Below are positions 35,736 to 43,932 of a stretch of DNA of 64,000 nucleotides, piece after piece. Source of the stretch: an uncultured Pelagibacteraceae bacterium (lineage in GTDB: Bacteria; Pseudomonadota; Alphaproteobacteria; Pelagibacterales; Pelagibacteraceae); assembly GCA_902635665.1 (NCBI GenBank), contig CACPOX010000001.1, forward strand, positions 62,001 through 126,000, in the 5' to 3' direction. The notes beneath the pieces are model-generated. The model worked only from the letters and a program-made list of their open reading frames with translations. It was not told the origin of the DNA and ran no database searches. The position numbers and the translations under genes are program-made. The stretch's first letter is position 1. Every line of letters begins with the position of its first letter.

Positions 35736-35966
35736 ATGGCTACAGTAACAAACTGGATAGATCATCTAAATAAACCTGCTGAAGAGGTTGCGGGCGCAAT
35801 TTATCCTGGAGCTGGATCTAGCGAAACTCTACTGGTTATTTTAGGTATAGTTATCTGGCTTGGATGGCATGTTTTAACTGCAAGAAATGAAAGTGAAGAA
35901 CTTTCGAGACTAGCAAGAAAAAGACATGGTGCCAATGACCATAAAAGCAATATTACCGACTGGTAA
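35736..35966 (+). CDS. Single-span small membrane protein coupled to amt
   Basis: This is a 76-residue protein with one transmembrane helix at about residues 30-48 (TLLVILGIVIWLGWHVLTAR). It is flanked by a short amphipathic N-terminus and a charged cytoplasmic-type tail (RNESEELSRLARKRHGAND). It starts 11 bases after amt, behind AAAGGAGAAAA, and is followed directly by a strong terminator. The amt-small gene pair is therefore a closed transcription unit. No family is recognised. A small accessory or regulatory subunit of the transporter is the natural guess. Confidence 0.8.
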   Translation: MATVTNWIDHLNKPAEEVAGAIYPGAGSSETLLVILGIVIWLGWHVLTARNESEELSRLARKRHGANDHKSNITDW

Positions 35967-35982
35967 TTTAAATTAAAAATTT

Positions 35983-36012
35983 GGGCGCTACTTAAATGTA
36001 GCGCCCTTTTTT
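35983..36012 (+). terminator. Strong intrinsic terminator after amt and its small partner
   Basis: GGGCGCTAC (35983-35991) pairs perfectly with GTAGCGCCC (35998-36006) around a 6-base loop, followed by six U residues. With seven G-C pairs it is among the most GC-rich spots in the window and should be highly efficient. Confidence 0.96.
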
Positions 36013-36025
36013 ATATTCTAAATTT

Positions 36026-36175
36026 ATGGAAGATAATAAAGAAGAATTAAGACCCTCGAAAATGAGAGGTGTAGCATTTCCTAAGGCAAAGTATGGTGTA
36101 ATACTAGCTGTAATTGTAATCATTGTTGTTAATTTAATTTATTATAAAGAAACAATTTTATCTTTTTTTAAATAA
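36026..36175 (+). CDS. 49-residue single-span membrane microprotein
   Basis: A short frame begins at the ATG 36026-36028, just after the amt terminator, and ends at TAA 36173-36175, 17 bases before the GTG of the downstream ligase. It encodes a charged N-terminus (MEDNKEELRPSKMRG), a membrane helix at about residues 24-40 (GVILAVIVIIVVNLIYY), and a short Lys-ended tail. The helix composition and the charge pattern argue for a real protein. Its family is unknown. It could be a partner of the upstream transporter or of another membrane complex, or a lone small inner-membrane protein. Confidence 0.6.
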   Translation: MEDNKEELRPSKMRGVAFPKAKYGVILAVIVIIVVNLIYYKETILSFFK

Positions 36176-36192
36176 TTGTGTTAACTTAAGTT

Positions 36193-37518
36193 GTGTCTAA
36201 AAATTTATTTCAAATTGCGAAGCAAAAAAAAATTAAATATTTTTTAATCAGTTTTGTAGATTTATTTGGTGTATTAAGATCAAAATTAGTCCCTGCTCAC
36301 GCTATAAAAGAAATGCAAAATGCAGGAGCTGGTTTTGCTGGTTTTGCTGCTTGGCTAGATATGACACCTGCTGATTCTGATATGTTTGGAATTCCTGATC
36401 CAGATAGCTTAATTCAGCTTCCTTGGAACAAAGAGGTAGGATGGTTAGCATCTGATCTATGGATGAATGGTAAACCAGTAGATGCATCACCCAGAGTGAT
36501 GTTAAAAAATCAGATAAAAAAACTTAAAAAACAAAATTTAACAATGAAATCAGGTGTTGAATGTGAATATTTTTTGATTTCACCTGATGGCAACTCAATT
36601 GCGGATCCAAGAGATACTCAGTCTAAACCTTGTTATGATCAATCTGCATTAATGAGAAGGTATGATTTAATCAAGGAAATTTGTGATTGTATGATTGAAA
36701 TGGGATGGGGCCCGTATCAAAACGATCATGAAGATGCTAACGGACAATTTGAAATGAATTGGGATTATTCAGATTGCCTAAAAACAGCAGACAGACACAC
36801 TTTTTTTAAATTTATGGTAAAAACAATCGCTGAAAAGCATGGATTAAGAGCAACATTTATGCCTAAACCATTTGGAAATTTAACCGGCAATGGTTGTCAT
36901 GCTCACGTATCAGTTTGGCAAGGTAGTAAAAATAAATTCTTAGATAATAAAGATAAACTTGGTTTAAGTAAAATGGCCTATAATTTTTTAGGTGGGGTGA
37001 TTAAAAATGCATCATCTTTATCTGCATTTTTTAATCCAACGATCAATAGTTACAGAAGAATAAATGCACCACCTACAAAATCTGGAGCATCATGGTCACC
37101 AAGTAGTATTTCTTATACAGGTAATAATCGAACACACATGATTAGAATTCCTGATCCAGGAAGATTTGAATTAAGATTAATGGACGGTTCTGCTAATCCT
37201 TATTTATTACAAGCAAGTGTTTTAGCAGCTGGTCTATATGGTTTAAAAAACAAAGTTGATCCAGGCAAACCATTGGATTGTAACATGTATGAAGATTTTG
37301 CAAAATATCCAGACTTACCTAAGCTACCTGATGAACTTGAACAATCCTTAAATTTATTAAAAAATAATAAAGATATGAATGATGCTTTTGGCAAAGATGT
37401 TATTGAAAGTTATATAAAGTTAAGAAGTTCAGAAATGAATGAATTCAAATCAAAAGATAGTTTTGATAAAACAAAAGATGTTACAAAGTGGGAAAAAGAT
37501 AATACTTTAGATTGTTAG
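36193..37518 (+). CDS. gmaS: Gamma-glutamylmethylamide synthetase / GlnT-type glutamine synthetase
   Basis: The 441-residue GS-family ligase starts at GTG 36193; a GTG 15 bases upstream is blocked by a stop. The segments IKYFLISFVDLFGVLRSKLVPA, GAGFAGFAAWLDMTPADSD, PYQNDHEDANGQFEMNWDY, ATFMPKPFGNLTGNGCHAHVSVW and NPTINSYRRINAP match the GlnT/GmaS group that joins methylamine (or ammonia) to the gamma-carboxyl of glutamate with ATP. Length is right for GmaS. Context with tmm, tdm and mgsABC-like genes favours methylamine. No Shine-Dalgarno is visible; a 10-bp palindrome abuts the start codon. GlnT-like ordinary glutamine synthesis is the alternative. Confidence 0.78.
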   Translation: MSKNLFQIAKQKKIKYFLISFVDLFGVLRSKLVPAHAIKEMQNAGAGFAGFAAWLDMTPADSDMFGIPDPDSLIQLPWNKEVGWLASDLWMNGKPVDASPRVMLKNQIKKLKKQNLTMKSGVECEYFLISPDGNSIADPRDTQSKPCYDQSALMRRYDLIKEICDCMIEMGWGPYQNDHEDANGQFEMNWDYSDCLKTADRHTFFKFMVKTIAEKHGLRATFMPKPFGNLTGNGCHAHVSVWQGSKNKFLDNKDKLGLSKMAYNFLGGVIKNASSLSAFFNPTINSYRRINAPPTKSGASWSPSSISYTGNNRTHMIRIPDPGRFELRLMDGSANPYLLQASVLAAGLYGLKNKVDPGKPLDCNMYEDFAKYPDLPKLPDELEQSLNLLKNNKDMNDAFGKDVIESYIKLRSSEMNEFKSKDSFDKTKDVTKWEKDNTLDC

Positions 37519-37521
37519 TAC

Positions 37522-38652
37522 ATGACTATATTATCTAACGGTCATCAATGGAAATACACAGAATTTACAGACAATAAAAATTACTCTTTTAACAAAAAAG
37601 AAATTCTAAGTTCTCTAACTTCAGAAGAAATTAATGATGCTTATAAGAGTATTTCTAAGTGGAAAGGTTATTCTCCTACTCCCCTGCATTCTTTAAATAA
37701 ACTTTCAAAAGAATTAAATTTAAACAAAATTTTTTATAAAGATGAAAATAAAAGATTTGATTTAAAATCTTTTAAAGCTTTAGGTGGAGCTTATGCGGTA
37801 GAAAAAATAACCAAAGGAAATAAAGATATAGTAGTAGCAACAGCTACCGCAGGTAATCATGGAAGATCTGTTGCCTGGGGGGCTAAAAGATTAGGTCTAA
37901 GCTGTAAAATATTTATTAGTGAATTTGTAAGTAATGCAAGAGGCAAAGCTATGGCCGCACTTGGAGCTGAGGTAGTAAAAGTAAAAGGTAATTATGAAAA
38001 ATCATTGATGGAATGCATAAAGCAGTCTACTGAAAATAATTGGCAAATAGTTCAGGATGTTGCTTGGAAAGATTATATGATTGTACCCAAGTATACGATG
38101 GCAGGTTATACAGTCATGATGAAAGAAATAGCTGATCAAATCCAAGAGGAGAAAATAACTCACATCATTTTACAGGCAGGTGTTGGTGGCATGGCTGCTG
38201 CCATGGTTGCAGGTATTGCAAGATATTTAAATCATATTCCAGTGGTTATAGTTGTTGAACCTGATAGTGCAGCATGTGTTATGGAAAGCATTAAAACTGG
38301 AAAAATAGAAAAAATAGATATTAAAAGAGAAAGCTTAATGGGTGGTATGTCTTGTGGTGAAGTATCATTAGTCCCATGGGAAATACTCAAAAATTCAGTT
38401 AAACATTGTATTAGTTTACCAGATGATGATATTGCAAAAACTATGAAACTACTTGGAAATTCAAGCTTTAGTGATGAAAAAATAATTGCAGGAGAAAATT
38501 CAGCTCCTGGTGTAATCAGTTTGATAACAAGTTGTGAGGATCAAGCAATTAAAGAAAAATTAGATTTAAATAAAAAATCTAATATTTTAGTTTTTGGTTG
38601 TGAAGGAGATACTGACCAAGAAATGTATCAAAAGTTAATTAACCAAAATTAA
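37522..38652 (+). CDS. Diaminopropionate ammonia-lyase-like PLP enzyme
   Basis: The 376-residue fold-type II PLP enzyme has the Schiff-base lysine in RFDLKSFKALGGAYAV, the phosphate-binding glycine-rich ATATAGNHGRSVAWGAK, LQAGVGGMAAAM, and the C-terminal LVFGCEGDTD. These match DpaL/YgeX, which splits 2,3-diaminopropionate to pyruvate and two ammonia molecules. Threonine-dehydratase-like enzymes of betaine or ectoine pathways (EutB) are a weaker alternative. It starts 3 bases after the GmaS-type gene and 4 bases before the photolyase gene, so it probably belongs to the ligase operon. The true substrate in this organism is uncertain. Confidence 0.78.
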   Translation: MTILSNGHQWKYTEFTDNKNYSFNKKEILSSLTSEEINDAYKSISKWKGYSPTPLHSLNKLSKELNLNKIFYKDENKRFDLKSFKALGGAYAVEKITKGNKDIVVATATAGNHGRSVAWGAKRLGLSCKIFISEFVSNARGKAMAALGAEVVKVKGNYEKSLMECIKQSTENNWQIVQDVAWKDYMIVPKYTMAGYTVMMKEIADQIQEEKITHIILQAGVGGMAAAMVAGIARYLNHIPVVIVVEPDSAACVMESIKTGKIEKIDIKRESLMGGMSCGEVSLVPWEILKNSVKHCISLPDDDIAKTMKLLGNSSFSDEKIIAGENSAPGVISLITSCEDQAIKEKLDLNKKSNILVFGCEGDTDQEMYQKLINQN

Positions 38653-38656
38653 ATTA

Positions 38657-40078
38657 ATGAATAGAACTGGTATATTTTGGATAAGAGAAGATTTTAGAAT
38701 TGAGAATAATCCCGCTTTATCTTTTGCAACACAAAATCATGATAGTGTAATTGCATTATATATTTATAATAATAATGATTTTGACGACAAAAGAGAGGCT
38801 CAAAAATGGTGGGTTTTTAAATCTCTAGAATCTTTAAAAAAAGATTTATCAAATTATAAAATTAATCTTGAAATAGTAAAAGGTGATGAATTAGAGATTT
38901 TTTCTAAGTTAAATAAATCAGATAACATTTCAATTTATTGGAATAAAATTTATGAACCAGATGTTATTACTAAAGGAAAAAAAATACGTGATTTATTTAT
39001 TAAAAATGAAATTAATTTTAAATATTTCAAAGGTAATATTTTAAATGAATTTCAAGAGGTAACAAAAAATGATGGAACTCCCTTTAAGGTGTTTACTCCT
39101 TTTTGGAGAAATGCTGAACAAGTATATCTAAATCAGCCGCCAAGTAAAAATTATATCGTTAAAAAAAAAACAAAAAAGATTTTATGGTTTAAGAAATGTA
39201 TTGAAGCAAAGGATATTTTACCAAAAAAAAATTGGTATGAAAAATTTGAAAAATATTGGAAAGTTTCAGAAAATGACTCAAAAAAAATACTTAAAAACCT
39301 AATTGAAAATAAAATTAAGGATTATGGAACTGCTAGGGACATACCTTCTGTGGAGGGAACTTCTAAATTATCCCCGTTTATTAAACATGGCCAAATTCAT
39401 GTGGGAAGTATTTGGAAAAAATGTTCTGAAATTAAATCAAAAGGAACAGGTTATAGAAAATATATTAATGAACTTGGTTGGAGAGAGTTTTCACATAGTT
39501 TAATTAATTATTTTCCCAAATTCTTAAAGGGTAACTTTAGGAAAGAGTTTGATAAATTTCCTTGGGTTAAAAATGAAAAATTCTTAAAAGCTTGGAAAAA
39601 AGGTATGACTGGTTATCCTATTGTAGATGCAGGTATGAGAGAATTATATGAAACTGGTTGGATGCACAACAGAATAAGAATGGTTGTTGGTTCATTTTTA
39701 GTCAAACATTTGAGAATTAATTGGACTGAAGGTGAGAAACATTTTAGAAATTGCCTACTAGATTTTAATAAAGCAAATAATGTTGCTCAGTGGCAATGGG
39801 TTGCTGGTTGTGGTGCAGATGCGGCGCCCTATTTCAGAATATTTAATCCAATTCTTCAGGGTGAAAAATTTGATAAAGAAGGCACTTATGTAAAAAAATG
39901 GGTACCTGAACTCAAAAATGTTCCAAAAAAATTTATCCACAAACCGTGGGAAATGGAATCGAAATATCAAGAAGCAATAAAAACAACTATTGGTAAGGAT
40001 TATCCAAGTCCAATTGTAGTTCACGAAAAAGCCAGAGTTGCGGCTCTTGAAGCATTTCAATCTTTAAAGAAAAAATAG
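38657..40078 (+). CDS. phrB: Deoxyribodipyrimidine photolyase (class I)
   Basis: The 473-residue flavoprotein uses blue or near-UV light to split cyclobutane pyrimidine dimers. The N-terminal alpha/beta antenna-binding domain starts at GIFWIREDFRIENNPAL. The helical FAD domain holds GTARDIPSVEGTSKLSPF, YINELGWREFSHSL, GYPIVDAGMRELYETGWMHN and the electron-transfer and DNA-binding segment ANNVAQWQWVAGCGADAAPY. Tryptophans at the expected places support repair activity over a signalling cryptochrome. A photolyase suits a surface-ocean bacterium. It is the last gene before a convergent group with only 8 bases between stops. Confidence 0.93.
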   Translation: MNRTGIFWIREDFRIENNPALSFATQNHDSVIALYIYNNNDFDDKREAQKWWVFKSLESLKKDLSNYKINLEIVKGDELEIFSKLNKSDNISIYWNKIYEPDVITKGKKIRDLFIKNEINFKYFKGNILNEFQEVTKNDGTPFKVFTPFWRNAEQVYLNQPPSKNYIVKKKTKKILWFKKCIEAKDILPKKNWYEKFEKYWKVSENDSKKILKNLIENKIKDYGTARDIPSVEGTSKLSPFIKHGQIHVGSIWKKCSEIKSKGTGYRKYINELGWREFSHSLINYFPKFLKGNFRKEFDKFPWVKNEKFLKAWKKGMTGYPIVDAGMRELYETGWMHNRIRMVVGSFLVKHLRINWTEGEKHFRNCLLDFNKANNVAQWQWVAGCGADAAPYFRIFNPILQGEKFDKEGTYVKKWVPELKNVPKKFIHKPWEMESKYQEAIKTTIGKDYPSPIVVHEKARVAALEAFQSLKKK

Positions 40079-40086
40079 GTTTAATT

Positions 40087-40506
40087 TTATTCACCTATAA
40101 AATGATGAATTATAGTCCTTTTTTGAACTTCTAATCTATGTTCAAACAAATATATACCCTGCCAAGTCCCAAGCAACAATTCACTTTCTTTCACGCTTAG
40201 AGAGATTTGATTATTTGTTAATGCAGATTTTATATGTGCAGGCATATCGTCTTTTCCCTCTGTAGTATGGACATACAATTTTTTATCCATTGGAACTAGT
40301 TTATCAAAATAATTTAACAAATCTCTTTGAACATCAGGGTCAGCATTTTCTTGAATAATTAATGACGCACTAGTGTGTTGAATACTTAAATTAAGCATTC
40401 CATTTTTAAAATTATTATTACTTATCCATTGAATCGTTTGGTCAGTAAATTCATAGAGCTTTTGTCCATTAGTGTTAACTTGGAGATTGTAAAATTTCTG
40501 TATCAT
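40087..40506 (-). CDS. yjbQ: YjbQ/UPF0047 family protein
   Basis: This 139-residue protein of the small YjbQ family forms a trimeric beta-sandwich. NGMLNLSIQHTSASLIIQEN and ADPDVQRDLLNYFDKLVP are the signature segments. IKSALTNNQISLSVKESELLLGTWQGIYLFEH carries the conserved histidine near the C-terminus. E. coli YjbQ shows weak thiamine-phosphate synthase activity, but its real role is unclear. The ATG overlaps the zapE stop by four bases, so it is coupled to zapE. Length and motifs are complete. Confidence 0.9.
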   Translation of the reverse strand: MIQKFYNLQVNTNGQKLYEFTDQTIQWISNNNFKNGMLNLSIQHTSASLIIQENADPDVQRDLLNYFDKLVPMDKKLYVHTTEGKDDMPAHIKSALTNNQISLSVKESELLLGTWQGIYLFEHRLEVQKRTIIHHFIGE

Positions 40507-41561
40507 AAATTAGTTTCCATAGAAGTTAATTCATACAAACGACTAATAGTACGTTTAAATGGGTTCTCTAATAACCTTGACGAGGTAAATTCATTTATAT
40601 TTTGGTTGGCTGTAATAGCTAGTGGTATTCCCTTATCATAAATAACATCTAAAAGAGTTATAAAGCGTTTTTGTTGATTAGAATTAATGTCAGTAAATTG
40701 TGGAATTTTCTCTATAACAATAAATTTACAATTCTTAATTATCTCTAAATAATCTTCAGCACCTAAATTTTGATCACATAACTCATTAAAATTAAGTCTT
40801 ACTATACCATCATAAAAGTTTTCTATTTTGAAATCTCTTCCTTTAACATTAATCAAAATTATTGATTTTTTTTTATTTTTAGTAATTGTTCTAAAAAATT
40901 TATTAATTTTGAAATTTATTTCTTGGTTCAGAGGGTAAAAATATCTTTGTTGTTGTTTGTCGTTTGATTTTCTATAATCGTCTTCAATTTTTAGTTCATG
41001 TTCCACAGATTGGTCCTGCATTATTTTAATGAAGGGCTTAAATTGATCCCTTTGAAGTCCATCTTTATAAAGTTCTGAAATTTTAGTATTAGAAGTTACA
41101 ATTATTTTAATGTCCTCTTTAAATATTTGATCAAATAATTTCCCTAAAATCATAGCATCAACTATATTGGTTACTTGGAATTCATCAAAATAAATTAAAG
41201 AGGCCTTAGATTTTAAATCTTTAACAAATAAATTGATTATATTTTCTTCACCACTTTCTTTCCTTTCATGAGCAAAATCATGAAAATTTAACATAAATTC
41301 GTTAAAGTGTTTTCTTAATTTTTTTTTATCTAATCTATCAAAAAAAAAATTTAAAATCATAGTTTTTCCAACCCCAACATCTCCATATAAGTAAAACCCT
41401 TTTTGAGATAATTTTTTTGAAAATAATTTTGAAAAAAAAGATTTGAAATTAATTTGGTAATATTTATCTATTTTTTTTAGAACAGAAATTTGATTTTTAT
41501 TTATTTCTAGATCTTGATTTTCACAAAAAGATCTAAATGCATTTTCAAATGATTTTAACAT
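40503..41561 (-). CDS. zapE: ZapE/AFG1-like ATPase
   Basis: The 352-residue AAA-like ATPase has Walker A GDVGVGKTMIL at about residues 60-70, Walker B SLIYFDEFQVTNI near 135, and sensor-like VTSNTKISELYKDGLQRDQF. ZapE is linked to Z-ring behaviour in division and to protein turnover in mitochondria (Afg1). DFAHERKESG and the C-terminal YDKGIPLAITANQN also match the family. It starts on the base where the cupin-like gene ends and overlaps yjbQ, so it lies in a tight cassette. Nothing unusual is seen apart from the Lys-rich composition. Confidence 0.92.
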   Translation of the reverse strand: MLKSFENAFRSFCENQDLEINKNQISVLKKIDKYYQINFKSFFSKLFSKKLSQKGFYLYGDVGVGKTMILNFFFDRLDKKKLRKHFNEFMLNFHDFAHERKESGEENIINLFVKDLKSKASLIYFDEFQVTNIVDAMILGKLFDQIFKEDIKIIVTSNTKISELYKDGLQRDQFKPFIKIMQDQSVEHELKIEDDYRKSNDKQQQRYFYPLNQEINFKINKFFRTITKNKKKSIILINVKGRDFKIENFYDGIVRLNFNELCDQNLGAEDYLEIIKNCKFIVIEKIPQFTDINSNQQKRFITLLDVIYDKGIPLAITANQNINEFTSSRLLENPFKRTISRLYELTSMETNL

Positions 41562-41992
41562 TAATTTCTTTTAGTTTTAAAATCGATACCATATTCTGAC
41601 CGTGGGCCTTTTCTTAATCCAAATGGACCAGGAATAAATATGGTCATTGGATTTGTTCCTGGTTCAAGATCGACTCTGTGAAAAGTATTTGCAGACCTAA
41701 ACCCAACGTAACCTGGTTTTCTCCAAAACTTACCAATCTTTGTGGTCTCCCAATATCCTCCTCTTAAAATAATCGTAATATATGGGCATAAATGATTATG
41801 AACGCCATCGCCATGATCATCATCTAACATCTCATGAATCAATATATTAAATGGAAACCACTTAGGTCTATTTCTAAACAAGACATAGTACCTATTCATC
41901 CAAGGTTTTGCCTCATGGAATTTAGGGTGTGATGGTCCTCTATCTAATACAACTTTTTTTCTTCCGATCCTTTCCAAAAATTTTAAGATCAT
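41561..41992 (-). CDS. Cupin-like small protein
   Basis: The 143-residue protein has a beta-rich core that looks like a cupin barrel. Metal-binding histidines are suggested by GDGVHNHLCPYITIILRGGY in the first motif and FRSANTFHRVDL in the second. The C-terminal PGPFGLRKGPRSEYGIDF resembles small bacterial proteins annotated as cysteine dioxygenase-like or unassigned cupins. No signal peptide is present. It is flanked by bamB (2 bases) and zapE (1-base overlap). The enzymatic reaction, if any, cannot be told. Confidence 0.65.
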   Translation of the reverse strand: MILKFLERIGRKKVVLDRGPSHPKFHEAKPWMNRYYVLFRNRPKWFPFNILIHEMLDDDHGDGVHNHLCPYITIILRGGYWETTKIGKFWRKPGYVGFRSANTFHRVDLEPGTNPMTIFIPGPFGLRKGPRSEYGIDFKTKRN

Positions 41993-41994
41993 AT

Positions 41995-43293
41995 TTAGTT
42001 GTACTTAACAATAGATCCATTTCTTACTACAAACAAACTATTATTATATATAAATGGTTTTGAAATTAAACTATTTCCAATTTTTTTTGTATCTTCTACA
42101 GATCCAAAATTAAGATCAACAACAACAATATCACCGTTAGAATTTGTTAAATACAATTTATAGTTACCTATTACAAATCCAATAGGTTTTAAATTTTTTC
42201 TGATTTTTTCTTTATAATTAATCAAAAGATCATTAATACGAATGATATTTCCTTTATTTTTTTCTATTACATATAAATAACCCTCATCAGATACAGTAAA
42301 AATCAGATTAGCAATTATTAAAGGAGTAATGGTAGAATTAATTTTATTTATCCAGTTAATTGTGCCTGTTTTTAAATCGACTGAATAAAATTCATTTCTA
42401 TTATTTGAAAAAAAAATTGAATTACCATCTAAAACTATTTCTGAATTTTTAAAATTATATGTTTCATAAATAATATTGGTGCTTTGTGTGGGCAATTGCC
42501 AAATAATTAAGCCTGTTTCTGTATTTACAGCTGTTATATCACCAATAGAATTATTAAAGACAACCATTTTGTTACTTACAATTAAAGAGTATTTCTTATC
42601 AGATAAAGTAAATGAATCCTCAGTTTGTACATTCCAACACTCTGAACCATCAATTATTTCAAAACAACGAAGAATATTTTTATAATCAATAACGTAAATT
42701 TTATCTTTATTTTTTTTAACTTCTGAATTGAATGGATAGGTGTTATTTTTCATCCAATTCAATTCTCCAGAATTTAAGTTAATTGAATAATACTTTGAAA
42801 TATCATCTGTTATTAATAAATTTTCTTTATCCAAAACAAAACTTAACTTTGGTTGTAATTTTTTTTCAGCTTTCGTGTAATGATTTTTTTTCCATAAAAT
42901 TTTACCTTTAGTATTGTATCTGATTATTGATCCCTTTTTATCAAAAAAAATAATTCCATCCTCTAAAAAAATTGGTTTAAAATTGAAGTTACTAATTTGT
43001 TTTAACTTCGAAAATTTATAACTATTAAGTTTACTTAATTCTCCACTATATTCTTGAAAACCATAATTGTTATTATTATTTATTACTCTCTTATTAATTT
43101 GAATATTATTTAAACCTAAATTTAAATCTTTATTAAACTCACTTATTATTTTTTTTTCTTCTGAATATATTTTTTTAATATTTTGTTTTGACTCAAGTTC
43201 TGTTTTATTATTTTTCCACAATATAGACTTGTCTTTTAGTAAACAACTATTTAAGAAAAATAATAAAATTAATGTATAAATTAATTTATTCAC
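41995..43293 (-). CDS. bamB: Outer-membrane assembly lipoprotein BamB-like, PQQ-type beta-propeller
   Basis: The 432-residue lipoprotein has a signal peptide ending in the lipobox LNSC (Cys near residue 17). The body contains repeated blades of the PQQ/YWTD-like type, with recurring G-x-x-x-W motifs such as NTKGKILWKKN, LNSGELNWMKN, TETGLIIWQLP and LKTGTINWINK. BamB aids insertion of beta-barrel proteins in the outer membrane with BamA. The upstream neighbour is a TPR-type membrane protein overlapping by 8 bases, the familiar yfgM-bamB pairing. In many bacteria the GTPase gene der follows; here it is replaced by the cupin-like gene. Confidence 0.85.
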   Translation of the reverse strand: MNKLIYTLILLFFLNSCLLKDKSILWKNNKTELESKQNIKKIYSEEKKIISEFNKDLNLGLNNIQINKRVINNNNNYGFQEYSGELSKLNSYKFSKLKQISNFNFKPIFLEDGIIFFDKKGSIIRYNTKGKILWKKNHYTKAEKKLQPKLSFVLDKENLLITDDISKYYSINLNSGELNWMKNNTYPFNSEVKKNKDKIYVIDYKNILRCFEIIDGSECWNVQTEDSFTLSDKKYSLIVSNKMVVFNNSIGDITAVNTETGLIIWQLPTQSTNIIYETYNFKNSEIVLDGNSIFFSNNRNEFYSVDLKTGTINWINKINSTITPLIIANLIFTVSDEGYLYVIEKNKGNIIRINDLLINYKEKIRKNLKPIGFVIGNYKLYLTNSNGDIVVVDLNFGSVEDTKKIGNSLISKPFIYNNSLFVVRNGSIVKYN

Positions 43294-43930
43294 TTAAATC
43301 TCTATTTAATCTTTTCTCTGACTGTAGCCTTATATCTGGGTTTGAAATTTCTAAATTAATTATCTTATTAAAAAATTCTTTAGATTTTTGTTTTTGATTT
43401 TGAGCATAAAAGTATTCTGCCATTAAATACAAAGCATGTGATTTCCAAACACTTTGAGAGTTTATAAGTGGATTTAACATATTTAATAAGTCACTTTCTT
43501 CAACAGAATCTGCGTTATATAGAGCCTTCTTGTATATAATTAAATTTTTAATTTCATCATCGAGAGATGTTTCATTAATCGTTAAATCAAATAATTTATT
43601 AATGGTCTCTTGATTGTTAACTAGATTATTATCAATAATAAAATAAAGTGATAAAGGTGAATAAGTAGGATCTTTCATCTTAATTATTTCTATTAAATTA
43701 TTTATTGTATTTTCTTTATTACTATCTTTGTATTCTATAGTAATTGAATTAAATTTATCTGATATTTCTTTTTTCTCATTTGAGACATGATTATCATAAA
43801 TGTAAAAGCCTATAGCCAAGATTATTATAGTTATTAGTACAGCAAAAATTTTGTTTTTATTGTTTGTAAAAAAGTTCCTAATTTTTTCGTTTCTATTATT
43901 TATGCTTACAATTGATATATCTTCTTCCAT
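43286..43930 (-). CDS. YfgM-like single-span membrane protein with TPR-type helices
   Basis: The 214-residue protein has a cytoplasmic N-terminus (about 27 residues), one transmembrane helix (KIFAVLITIIILAIGFYIYD) and a periplasmic helical region. ALYLMAEYFYAQNQKQKSKEFFNKI near the end reads as a tetratricopeptide unit. Size, topology and the overlap with bamB match YfgM, an inner-membrane ancillary SecYEG/PpiD-associated chaperone partner. Sequence identity is too low to be sure. It starts 2 bases after the aconitase stop, so the envelope genes are cotranscribed with acnA. Confidence 0.72.
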   Translation of the reverse strand: MEEDISIVSINNRNEKIRNFFTNNKNKIFAVLITIIILAIGFYIYDNHVSNEKKEISDKFNSITIEYKDSNKENTINNLIEIIKMKDPTYSPLSLYFIIDNNLVNNQETINKLFDLTINETSLDDEIKNLIIYKKALYNADSVEESDLLNMLNPLINSQSVWKSHALYLMAEYFYAQNQKQKSKEFFNKIINLEISNPDIRLQSEKRLNRDLSE

Positions 43931-43932
43931 AA

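Noticed and set aside
40075..40098. Six-bp stem between the photolyase and yjbQ stops as terminator
   Set aside because: The stem is short and AT-rich with a 12-base loop; too weak to call.
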